A stretch of 35,794 nt of DNA from contig CAITPF010000339.1 of the NCBI GenBank assembly GCA_903894155.1, positions 1-35,794 on the forward strand, in the 5' to 3' direction. This stretch comes from an uncultured beta proteobacterium. GTDB lineage: Bacteria; Pseudomonadota; Gammaproteobacteria; Burkholderiales; Burkholderiaceae_B. This document shows, in pieces, positions 7,510-15,353 of this stretch. The notes beneath the pieces were generated by a model. It had not been told where the DNA came from and searched no databases. It was given only the letters and a program-made list of their open reading frames with translations. How positions within the stretch are numbered: the first letter of the stretch is position 1; each line of letters starts with the position of its first letter. Made by a program: the position numbers and the translations under genes.

Positions 7510-9306
7510 ATGACTCGAACAGAATTTTCAAGATGTTCACCCCTCATCATTCTGCTTATCTGCTCGAGTGTGGGGGCACAGGACAATGGGGCGGCGACAG
7601 GATCGGTTCGCCAGAGTCCGGCCGCGGCAAATGACAGAGGAAAATGGATCAGCATCGCGATCGATCAGATCCAAAAGTCGCGCTCTGATCAAGGCGCGTT
7701 GCGCAACGCGACCACCTCAAATCCCGCTCCCGCGCCTGCCGCTCGATCTGCGTCACCTGCAGCCTCGCAGGTACCCCTATCTGCCGCCAATCATCACGCG
7801 ACGGCTGTGCCGTCGCCGGCGATCGAGTTCGCGGCAGAGGCGGTCGCAACGACATCTGCGTCACCCTTGATCCCTTCAGCCAAACCAGAAACGATGGCGG
7901 CGGCGGTCAATGCCGTTCTGACCGAGTCGTTGCGCCTGGAGACCGCGAAAAGGGCAAAGCAGGCAAAACTCCTCAGCCGTGTCCTTCTGGCCTCCAACAG
8001 CAGCCTCGACGCAGTCATGATCCTGGAGATGATCCGGAACCGCGGTAACGAGGATGACCTATACAAGGATATCCCGACAGCGAAGGAGGCGGCTCCTGCG
8101 GCACAAGCCAGCGAAGTCCAGCGTGACCCAAAAGTCCAGCATGTCTTTGACCTTTACCAGAAGGAAGACTACCGCAGCGCTGCCGACGAAGGATTCCCCC
8201 TGCTGTCGGATTTTCCAAACGACAATCAGTTACGTCTGATCGTCGCCAACAGCCTCGCCTGGAGTACGACGCGCTACAGCGACGCAATCGACGCATATCG
8301 TCCGCTACTGGATACGCCGGACGCGCGCGACGCCCGCCTGGGACTGGCGAACGTCTACCGATGGAGCGGCCGGGACGACCTGGCCCTGCCCCTATACAAG
8401 AAGGTCATCGAGCAAGCCCCGGACAACAAGGATGCCGGCGAAGGCGTCATGTTGACTGAGCGCGCTATGCGACCCCGCACCATGATTTCGATGGGGACTG
8501 CCAGCGACACCAACAACATGCAGCGCCAGGAGTTGACGCTGGCACACCGCTGGCGAAGCCCCAGCGGAAGCGGCATCTTTGAAATCGAAGCGGGCGGAAC
8601 CAACGACACACAACTCGACCTGGCAAGCTATCAGCGCAATATCACGCTGCGCTATCAAGGGCTGGATCTGCCGCTTAAGCCGACATTCGACATCACAGAG
8701 CAAACCGGCCCGCAGCAGTCCATCTTCGGCGGCGTCAATCTGAAACTGACCGACGACACTCAACTCATCGTCAACCGCGTCAACTGGGGCCTGCTTTCAT
8801 TCACGACGGCCGCGGAGCTTGCGAACCTGTCGGCATTTCACGTTGCGCTGGCGACCAGCAAGAACGGCGATCTGGGCAATGTGCGGTTGCGCGTCGATTA
8901 TTTCGGGGTCAGCGATGCGAATTCGGTGGTCATCGGGAATCTTCAGTACACGCCGTCCTGGCGACCGCTTGGCGAGTACATCAAGCCATTCGTCGGTATT
9001 TCGACACGAGACCAGGCGAATTATTCGCCGCTCTACTGGTCGCCGATGAATGGCGGCTATGGTGTGTATTTTGTAGGAATGCAGGCCGAGTGGAGCAACG
9101 CAACCTCCAATCTCTTCGCATCCGCACAGGTTGGCAACGGTCTCTACGGAGAAGGCGGCTTCAACTGGGGGGTGTCGATGGGGGGACGAACCTGGCTAAA
9201 TGATGATTATGCAATCGGCGCGAAGCTGAACAAATACGCCGGCGGACAATATGGTCCAAGCTACTCATTTTCCTCTGCGCTGGTTACGCTCGAGCGCGCA
9301 TGGTAG
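7510..9306 (+). CDS. TPR and outer-membrane beta-barrel exopolysaccharide exporter (PgaA/BcsC-like)
   Basis: This 598-residue protein probably carries the polymer through the periplasm and across the outer membrane. It has an N-terminal signal-like hydrophobic segment (LIILLICSSVGAQ), an Ala/Pro/Ser-rich stretch to about residue 190, a short TPR region at about 206-315 (LANVYRWSGRDDLALPLYKK then APDNKDAGEG, the BcsC/PgaA repeat type), and a barrel from about 320 to the C-terminus made of alternating strands with many Gly, Asn and aromatic residues. The last residue is Trp, as expected for an outer-membrane barrel. It is shorter than PgaA (about 800) or BcsC (about 1150) because few TPRs are present. 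Its stop overlaps the glycosyltransferase start by 7 bases. Confidence 0.82.
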   Translation: MTRTEFSRCSPLIILLICSSVGAQDNGAATGSVRQSPAAANDRGKWISIAIDQIQKSRSDQGALRNATTSNPAPAPAARSASPAASQVPLSAANHHATAVPSPAIEFAAEAVATTSASPLIPSAKPETMAAAVNAVLTESLRLETAKRAKQAKLLSRVLLASNSSLDAVMILEMIRNRGNEDDLYKDIPTAKEAAPAAQASEVQRDPKVQHVFDLYQKEDYRSAADEGFPLLSDFPNDNQLRLIVANSLAWSTTRYSDAIDAYRPLLDTPDARDARLGLANVYRWSGRDDLALPLYKKVIEQAPDNKDAGEGVMLTERAMRPRTMISMGTASDTNNMQRQELTLAHRWRSPSGSGIFEIEAGGTNDTQLDLASYQRNITLRYQGLDLPLKPTFDITEQTGPQQSIFGGVNLKLTDDTQLIVNRVNWGLLSFTTAAELANLSAFHVALATSKNGDLGNVRLRVDYFGVSDANSVVIGNLQYTPSWRPLGEYIKPFVGISTRDQANYSPLYWSPMNGGYGVYFVGMQAEWSNATSNLFASAQVGNGLYGEGGFNWGVSMGGRTWLNDDYAIGAKLNKYAGGQYGPSYSFSSALVTLERAW

Positions 9307-10658
9307 CGCGCAAGGTACTTCGCTACGCGCTGCTGGCGTCGCTCATTGCAGCGATCTCGGTCCTCGCCACCATGGCGTTCTGGCACATCGTCCATTCGAG
9401 CGGCTTTTCCATCGCGCCGCTCCTTCAAAGCTTCATCCTGACCGCAATCGGCGGCTATCTGATGCTGTTTTTGCTGGTCATCTCGTTGCGCTACGCCGGT
9501 TTAATCTTCTTTTCGTTGTCTGAACATTTCACCCGCCTGACCACGACCGATGACAGTTACGTCTCGACGCAGGTTGATTTGTCATCCCTGCCCATGGTGA
9601 CCATCGTGGTACCGGCCTACAACGAGGGTCTCGTCATTCAGGCAGCGCTCCGATCCCTTTTGCAACTCGAATACATTAACTATGAAATCATCGTAGTCGA
9701 CGACGGATCCAGCGACGACACCTATGAGCAGGCGCTTGCCGTCGCGCGCGAAAGCCGCCGGATACCGATCCGCGTCGTGACGCAGAGAAATGGCGGCAAG
9801 GCCGATGCGCTCAATACCGGCGCATCCCATGCGCGCGGCGAGTTGATCCTCAACATGGATGGGGACACCAAACTCGCGGTGGATTCACTGCGTCACGCAG
9901 TCAAGCACTTTGAAGACCCTAACATCGGCGCCGTCGCGGGCAACGTAAAAGTTCTCAACCGGGAAAACCTGCTGACGAAACTGCAAGCGCTCGAATATGT
10001 CGAAGGTCTTGCCATGGCGCGGACTGCGCAAAGCTTTATTCGAATGGTCAGCATTGTCCCGGGACCCCTGGGCTTGTTTCGCAGGTCTGTCCTTGCCGAG
10101 GCGGGCGGTTATGACAGCGACACCTACGCGGAAGACTGCGACCTGACCATCAAGATCCTGCTCAATGGCTGGCGCATCGGCTATGAGGATAAATCCGTCG
10201 CTTACGTCGAATCGCCGAACAAGCTGCTCGACTTGCTGCAGCAACGCTATCGCTGGACTCGCGGGATGCTGCAGGCGCTGCGCAAGCGCAGCAGTGCGCT
10301 CTGGCACCCGCGCAGATCTTTGACGAATTTCTTGCTCATGTGGTACATGGTGTTCGAAGTCATCATCTGGCCGTTTTCCACGGTGCTTGGAAATGTCTTC
10401 TTTCTGTATGTCGGCCTAAAATATGGCCTGGCCACCTTGTTGCTGTTCTGGTGGTTGCAACTCACGCTGCTCGACATCGTTTCCGCGATGTATTGCATTT
10501 TTCTTGAAGACGAGGATTTGTCGTTGCTTTTATATGTCGTGTTGTTCCGGCTGTTTTATATGGTCGTCGTTGACTTCAGCAAGCTGTTTGCGGTGGTCGA
10601 GGAGTTCATGGGTATCGGGATGACCTGGGGCAAGCTTAAACGTGTCGGGAGACTCTAA
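9300..10658 (+). CDS. Membrane glycosyltransferase family 2, PgaC/HmsR-like polysaccharide synthase
   Basis: This 452-residue processive synthase should polymerise a nucleotide sugar, probably UDP-GlcNAc, and extrude the chain. Two N-terminal membrane helices (about 10-30 and 44-70) precede the GT-A domain: VDDGSSDD (residues 133-140) binds UDP, MDGDT is the DxD-type metal site, YAEDCDLTI carries the catalytic base, and QQRYRW (314-319) is the Q-x-x-R-W processivity motif. The GNVKVLNREN segment and QALEYVEGL are typical of PgaC/HmsR and of chitin/hyaluronan-type synthases. Several C-terminal helices follow. There is no PilZ domain, so c-di-GMP control must come from a partner, plausibly the BcsE-like protein. 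The stop and the next start share one base (TAATG). Confidence 0.9.
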   Translation: MVARKVLRYALLASLIAAISVLATMAFWHIVHSSGFSIAPLLQSFILTAIGGYLMLFLLVISLRYAGLIFFSLSEHFTRLTTTDDSYVSTQVDLSSLPMVTIVVPAYNEGLVIQAALRSLLQLEYINYEIIVVDDGSSDDTYEQALAVARESRRIPIRVVTQRNGGKADALNTGASHARGELILNMDGDTKLAVDSLRHAVKHFEDPNIGAVAGNVKVLNRENLLTKLQALEYVEGLAMARTAQSFIRMVSIVPGPLGLFRRSVLAEAGGYDSDTYAEDCDLTIKILLNGWRIGYEDKSVAYVESPNKLLDLLQQRYRWTRGMLQALRKRSSALWHPRRSLTNFLLMWYMVFEVIIWPFSTVLGNVFFLYVGLKYGLATLLLFWWLQLTLLDIVSAMYCIFLEDEDLSLLLYVVLFRLFYMVVVDFSKLFAVVEEFMGIGMTWGKLKRVGRL

Positions 10659-10867
10659 TGGACGTCGTATCTATCTTCGCGCTGATCATATTGATTCTGT
10701 CGATCATCACCCTCCTGGTCGGCGTTGCGGCGTATCTCGCATTCAAGATCCGGCAGTCGCGCGGGAGGTCGGTCAAGGTGCATGGCGGCAGTGATGCGGA
10801 TTCGGAAGCTATCTTCCTGAAACGCTATCGTCCGGGCGGTTCGACCGACAACACGCACACGGGATAG
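10658..10867 (+). CDS. Small single-pass membrane protein (BcsF- or PgaD-like partner)
   Basis: This 69-residue protein has one strongly hydrophobic N-terminal helix (residues 4-29), then a basic juxtamembrane stretch (KIRQSRGRS) and a soluble tail with FLKRYRPGG. Size, topology and the tail recall BcsF, the peptide that recruits BcsE to the membrane in enterobacteria; PgaD, the small partner of PgaC, has two helices and is longer. The start overlaps the synthase stop by one base, so the two are translationally coupled. I infer an accessory role in anchoring BcsE or stabilising the synthase. The homology is not proven, because proteins this small are hard to assign by eye. Confidence 0.65.
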   Translation: MDVVSIFALIILILSIITLLVGVAAYLAFKIRQSRGRSVKVHGGSDADSEAIFLKRYRPGGSTDNTHTG

Positions 10868-10871
10868 GTCG

Positions 10872-12734
10872 ATGCCCAAAACCAGGCATCTCCTGAACGG
10901 CACGGCCGGAACGCCGGAAACAGGGCCAGCAAGGAAGCGCAGTAACGTACCGGTCGTCCTCACGCTGTTCTTCGTACTCGCCGGACTGATCTATTTCAGC
11001 GCGGCGCCGCTGCTGCGAAATTTCGATCCGAAGTTCCACTGGCTGACCGCCGCGCGCTCCATGTCCGCGAGCGGCCATGTCATCTATCTGTCCGAAAATA
11101 CCGCAGCGCATTTCCGGTCGGTCGGAGGAAACTACGAGCAATTGACATCGCCGTGGAAAAGTTATTTTGCGGCCAGAAAAATGTCCGTTTCGACCATTAC
11201 CGATCTCAAGGATCTCGGCTCGAACTCCCGCGCAACATTGATCCTCCCATCGGCTGTATCGCTCGCAACCGACGAGCGGGAACAAATTCTTGCGTTCCAC
11301 AACCGCGGCGGATCCATTCTGTCAACTTGGGCGACTGGAAGCTGGTCCCCTCCGGCGCAGTGGGTCGGCTGGGACTTCCTCAATAGCCTGGGAGGCAACG
11401 TGACCGGCGATTCCGGCACAGGCCTGAGCAAGTTTCTCCTCGTGCAGGGAGAAACTCCCGTCACCTTCAGCATCGACGCGGGCGAACGGATTCCCCTTCT
11501 CAGCGCGACGGAAAAGATATTGCTCTTCAAGGGCGGCCCCTCGTCGGCGGGCCGTCTGGTCAATTGGGAGCGACTGGCTGAACCCGGAATCGCAGACACG
11601 AATAGCATCGTGCAATTCAACGAGGCGACAGACAAAAAGGGCCGGGTGGTACTTTTCGGCTTTTCGGAAAACTCCTGGTCCGCTGCGCCTGAAAAGATTT
11701 TCCCGCTAATCGATAACTCCCTGAGCTGGCTGATGCACCGCCCGGCCATCGTACTTGCAGACTGGCCCAATGCGTATGCTGCGGCCCAGGTGCTTGAAAT
11801 GGATACGGAGGACGGGTTTCCGTTCGCTGAAGACCTTGCAGCACTTGCCAGAAGCAAAGATGTTCCCGTGTCGTTTTTCGCGCTGACCTCGGTCGCAAAA
11901 CAATTTCCCGAAGTGCTTCAACGCTTAAGCAAGGACCATGAAATCGGCTTTCACGGTGACGTGCATGACGGATTCAAGGGGCAGGCCGCGCCGCTTCAGC
12001 TCCAGCGGATTCGCACGATGCAGGCCGACATTGATCAGTTACTGGGCCCGAGTCCGGATCGCGTCGGATTTCGTCCACCGAAGGAAGAATACGACGCGTT
12101 GACGCAGGAGGTACTTCGGAACAATGGCATTCAGTATGACGTCATCGATCCGAACTCAACCGATGCTCGACTTCCTTTCATCGCGAAACCAATCGATTCG
12201 GATCCGGAAAAAAGTTTGATCTCCCTGCCCCGCACGCAGAGAGACGATCTGAACATGCTCGCAAAATCCCGGGATCCGGTCGTACTTGAAAATGCGCTGT
12301 ACGAGGATCTTGATATCGCGGTAGAGAGCGGCGGGTTGGCGTTGCTGAGCGTTCACAGCCAGAATTTCGCCCCGGGATCCCCGCTGGCCCAGGCGTTGCC
12401 CCGTTATCTCGACTACCTCAACACGCTACGATCGAAACTGTGGCTGACCGACACGGGCTCCGTCGCACGATGGTGGCGCGCCAGATCCAGGGTAACGGTG
12501 AGTTCCATCCCGAGGGGGGAAAACGTCGAAATGAGCATGACGGTGCGCGGCACGACCCCCATCGACAACCTGGTGCTCATCGTGATGACCCCAGTGCTAG
12601 GCACCGCGCCAAAAATCTCGGCGCTAAAGGTCGGCATGCCTTCACCAAAGATCGAGATGATGGACACGCTACGCTACCGCATCAACTTCCCGAGCATGCC
12701 GCCCGGAAACTATTCTTATCAAGTGACGTTCTAA
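10872..12734 (+). CDS. Membrane-anchored polysaccharide deacetylase (NodB/CE4 fold)
   Basis: This 620-residue protein probably removes N-acetyl groups from the nascent polymer in the periplasm. It has one membrane anchor (about residues 27-50), an alpha/beta region of about 230 residues that I cannot assign, a NodB domain (about 300-500) and a C-terminal beta-rich domain (520-620). NodB motifs are visible: DTEDG (D311-D314, a variant of TFDDG with Glu in the catalytic-base position, as in DVED-type deacetylases), HGDVH (metal ligands H361 and H365), RPP (R401) and LLSVHS (H495). It is the last gene of the plus-strand cluster, 4 bases after the small membrane protein. It differs from PgaB in lacking a lipobox and a recognisable glycoside hydrolase domain. 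Confidence 0.83.
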   Translation: MPKTRHLLNGTAGTPETGPARKRSNVPVVLTLFFVLAGLIYFSAAPLLRNFDPKFHWLTAARSMSASGHVIYLSENTAAHFRSVGGNYEQLTSPWKSYFAARKMSVSTITDLKDLGSNSRATLILPSAVSLATDEREQILAFHNRGGSILSTWATGSWSPPAQWVGWDFLNSLGGNVTGDSGTGLSKFLLVQGETPVTFSIDAGERIPLLSATEKILLFKGGPSSAGRLVNWERLAEPGIADTNSIVQFNEATDKKGRVVLFGFSENSWSAAPEKIFPLIDNSLSWLMHRPAIVLADWPNAYAAAQVLEMDTEDGFPFAEDLAALARSKDVPVSFFALTSVAKQFPEVLQRLSKDHEIGFHGDVHDGFKGQAAPLQLQRIRTMQADIDQLLGPSPDRVGFRPPKEEYDALTQEVLRNNGIQYDVIDPNSTDARLPFIAKPIDSDPEKSLISLPRTQRDDLNMLAKSRDPVVLENALYEDLDIAVESGGLALLSVHSQNFAPGSPLAQALPRYLDYLNTLRSKLWLTDTGSVARWWRARSRVTVSSIPRGENVEMSMTVRGTTPIDNLVLIVMTPVLGTAPKISALKVGMPSPKIEMMDTLRYRINFPSMPPGNYSYQVTF

Positions 12735-12750
12735 ACGGGATCGGCGATGT

Positions 12751-13572
12751 CTAAAAGGTGAATGTGTCGCCGTAAACCGTAATGGTGATGGGCTTGAAAA
12801 GATCGTAGTTCTTTTCCTCGAAGATCTTGCGAATCGCTCGCGCCCGATCGACTGCATCCAGAAATATCGGGCCATACGCCTTATTCGCCGGAGCACGCAG
12901 ATCCTGCTCCCGCATGTCAATGAATGCATCCAGCCATTTCACTTCATCAACGCCGCTGCCGGGGGTACCCCCGGCGGCTTGATTCGTTCGGGCGACGATC
13001 TGGCTCAACGAATCGTGATCTTCTCCGTAACCATGCTGGATACCTGCCTCATAAAGTGCCGCACGGGACAGGGGCAACTTCAGACCGAGCGACACTGCCA
13101 TCGCCTTGGCCGACTGCCGGTAGAGCCTTTCGTTCACGAGATCCTGAGCCTTTCTGAACAAGGGATCCCGCTCGGCCGCGAGCGGCCAATCCGACGCGAG
13201 CCCGGCAATGCGTCGTGTAGACGCGGTGTGCAAAACAGAGTGAAGCGGCTCGATATACTTGCTCAGCATTGAGCCGGGCCGCAGCTTTTCATACTCTTTC
13301 AGCACCTCGAGCATATCGCCCGTCCTGGAGGTGAAGCCGGCGCGCCCGGCAGTAAATCCATTACCGTCACCGATATCCTTGATAAATCCGTACTGGATCT
13401 CAAGCGTACTGTTTTCAAAAATGCTGACGAGGCTATCCTCGACGACAGTCAGGCGATCCGTGTTCTGCGACTTGATGACATCTCCTGCATGCGCGAAGTT
13501 GGAGAACAGGATCGGAGACAGCACCACCAGCAGCGCGGCGCACACCGATCTAACGCGTTGGATTCTGTTCAT
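12751..13572 (-). CDS. Glycoside hydrolase family 46 chitosanase, secreted
   Basis: This 273-residue protein has a signal peptide (hydrophobic 11-29, cleavage near AHA-GD) and then a clear GH46 domain: FENSTLEIQYGFIKDIGDG, continuing into GFTAGRAGF and TGDMLEVL. By comparison with Streptomyces N174 chitosanase, E53 is the general acid and D69 the general base; LRPGSMLSKYIEPL also matches. GH46 enzymes are inverting endo-hydrolases of beta-1,4-linked, partly deacetylated glucosamine. It lies 70 bases after the AlgX-like gene on the same strand and meets the deacetylase gene tail-to-tail with a 16-base gap. I infer that it trims or releases the polymer made by the neighbouring synthase; a role in degrading foreign chitosan is the alternative. 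Confidence 0.9.
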   Translation of the reverse strand: MNRIQRVRSVCAALLVVLSPILFSNFAHAGDVIKSQNTDRLTVVEDSLVSIFENSTLEIQYGFIKDIGDGNGFTAGRAGFTSRTGDMLEVLKEYEKLRPGSMLSKYIEPLHSVLHTASTRRIAGLASDWPLAAERDPLFRKAQDLVNERLYRQSAKAMAVSLGLKLPLSRAALYEAGIQHGYGEDHDSLSQIVARTNQAAGGTPGSGVDEVKWLDAFIDMREQDLRAPANKAYGPIFLDAVDRARAIRKIFEEKNYDLFKPITITVYGDTFTF

Positions 13573-13642
13573 GGCACAGCCTAATGACTCAGCCGCCAGG
13601 AAGGTCTTCGATATTTACAGATACGCTGTGTCATCGACGCCC

Positions 13643-15037
13643 TCAATTCAGTAAGTCGCCTGGTTGCGCGCAAACGGATATTTGCGAAAGGCTGAACTTG
13701 TCGGTCTTTCCGGGGAACAATCGCACCTTGGCGTATCCCGCCCCACCAGACGGTAAGGCAGCGCGAAGCACGTGGTCCCGGGCATCCCCGGATGCACTGA
13801 AAGAAATCCGGCGGGCGTCTCCTCCGGAGCCGATGACCTCCAGCGTCAGGCCTTTCGTACCCGTTGCGGTCATGCGCGCAGATACATAGTCGAGGCTTGT
13901 CGCCGGCGGGTTAAACGTGATTTCGACAAAATCGGCCTCCGTTGTACCGCTTGCCGAAATGGAATCGGCTGTCATGTCCTGCGCAACGGAAGCGAGCCCG
14001 GCTTTCGCGATCGACGGCTTGACGGCCGACGGCTTGCAGGTTCGCTGTATCCAGGCCGAAACACGCAGCAGCCAGTCGACGTTGCCACTGACAAACTGCT
14101 TGTCACGGTATTCGAAGGCCGGTGGCGCGGTCAGTTCCTGCTCGACCGCTTCCCAGATGAACAGGCGAGGCGGGTCGAGCTGGAATTTGTCGCCACTCAC
14201 GTAGGATTCGATCAGGCCAACCCACGGCCCCTTGTCCTCGGGCACCGACATCGCGAGGATGTCTCGCTGCAGGACAAAGCGCAGCGCGTCCGGGAACATG
14301 GTCCAGTCGGCGGAATAGCTTGACCCGCCAAGGACGACCTTCGGACCGGAGTTAGCCGTCACACCGTTGCCGGCGGACGCGACTCGCGTGACGTCAAACA
14401 GCAACGACTGCTCTGGCGGCAGCCTGGCGGCATTCGGGAGTTTGCTCGCGAGGTCGCCTGGCGCGAGCGTGGTCAACTGCTGGCGAAATTCCATCTCGTA
14501 CTTTTCCGCAGGCGTTGATTGGTACGCTGCGTCCAGCACCGGGGATTCCAGTACCCCCTTCTTGATTGCCTCAGCGGCGACCAACGCCCCCATCGGGGAC
14601 CAGTGTGTGTCCCCTTTCATGAAAAGCGGTGACGTGGTCTTGCGCAGCGGGCTTTGCGATAACGCCGCATTGAGGTCAATGACACGCACCTTCCTGGATT
14701 TCAATTTCGCAAGGATGCGGTCATAGTTTCCTTGCATAGTCCCCGACATCTTCGACTTCGCTGGCAAGAATTGGGGATAGACCCGCATCTTCGCCGGGAC
14801 CACGGCGTAGACCATCTGAACTCCGTTGGCCTGCAACAGGCCGTTGAGCCGCCCGACCAAATCAATCGATGTATCGATATCCCGCTCCACATCCGGGCCT
14901 ACGACTTCCTGGCTGAAAAAAAGCCAGTTGTCTTTTCCGACGATGACTTTCGGCTCATCGGCGAGCGAAGCCTGAGGAAAGATCAGGCAGATCCAAGCCC
15001 ACGACAACGCAAGGAGAATTTTCATGATTAGACGCAT
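13643..15037 (-). CDS. AlgX/AlgJ-like periplasmic O-acetyltransferase (SGNH fold)
   Basis: This 464-residue protein has a signal peptide (hydrophobic 5-22, cleavage near SLA-DE), a GKDNWLFF start typical of AlgJ/AlgX, a KGDTHWSPMGA block whose D143 and H145 fit the catalytic pair, and VVLGGSSYSADW, where S240 is the probable nucleophile in a GSS variant of the usual GDS. Residues 345-464 look like a beta-sandwich carbohydrate-binding domain, as in AlgX. Family members transfer acetyl groups to alginate or similar polymers in the periplasm. No MBOAT acetyl donor protein (AlgI) is in the window. An ATG at 15025 is an equally possible start. It probably forms an operon with the chitosanase gene. 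Confidence 0.85.
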   Translation of the reverse strand: MRLIMKILLALSWAWICLIFPQASLADEPKVIVGKDNWLFFSQEVVGPDVERDIDTSIDLVGRLNGLLQANGVQMVYAVVPAKMRVYPQFLPAKSKMSGTMQGNYDRILAKLKSRKVRVIDLNAALSQSPLRKTTSPLFMKGDTHWSPMGALVAAEAIKKGVLESPVLDAAYQSTPAEKYEMEFRQQLTTLAPGDLASKLPNAARLPPEQSLLFDVTRVASAGNGVTANSGPKVVLGGSSYSADWTMFPDALRFVLQRDILAMSVPEDKGPWVGLIESYVSGDKFQLDPPRLFIWEAVEQELTAPPAFEYRDKQFVSGNVDWLLRVSAWIQRTCKPSAVKPSIAKAGLASVAQDMTADSISASGTTEADFVEITFNPPATSLDYVSARMTATGTKGLTLEVIGSGGDARRISFSASGDARDHVLRAALPSGGAGYAKVRLFPGKTDKFSLSQISVCAQPGDLLN

Positions 15038-15353
15038 TTGATCAACTTATACAGTTCAAGATTAAGAGTGCGTTGGCATTGCTGGAGCCGTTGCGTCGAT
15101 TTTATCCTGCGCAGGGGACAATCCCCATGGCGCAAGGTGTTCGTTTGCTCAACCAGGGAAATGGGAAAGTCAATGCAGGACAACAGGCATTGCGATGTCC
15201 GGGATATGGTCATCCCGGTCTGGGCCATACGAATCCGATCCATTGCTCTGGATTTGGGGGACGTTTGAGTCGTTCCGCTATTTTTAGAGCGATCGCCCTT
15301 TATCGTCGGCACAACGGGCGAAGGCAGGCGCGCCTCGAAATCGACCTCACCCT
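15038..15353. other. Non-coding region with one inverted repeat
   Basis: About 316 bases lie between the AlgX-like start and the end of the first Bug gene. Short open frames on both strands do not resemble proteins. CCGGGAT and ATCCCGG (15199-15218) form a 7-base stem with a 6-base loop. It should hold the promoter of the AlgX-chitosanase pair, but no convincing -35/-10 was found. Confidence 0.5.

Noticed and set aside
5633-10867. Cellulose synthesis operon
   Set aside because: BcsE-like protein is present, but there is no BcsA with PilZ, no BcsB, BcsZ, BcsD or BcsG; the synthase resembles PgaC.
15028-15312. 94-residue minus-strand ORF upstream of the AlgX-like gene
   Set aside because: Low-complexity polar sequence, no ribosome site, no family resemblance, and it overlaps the AlgX start.
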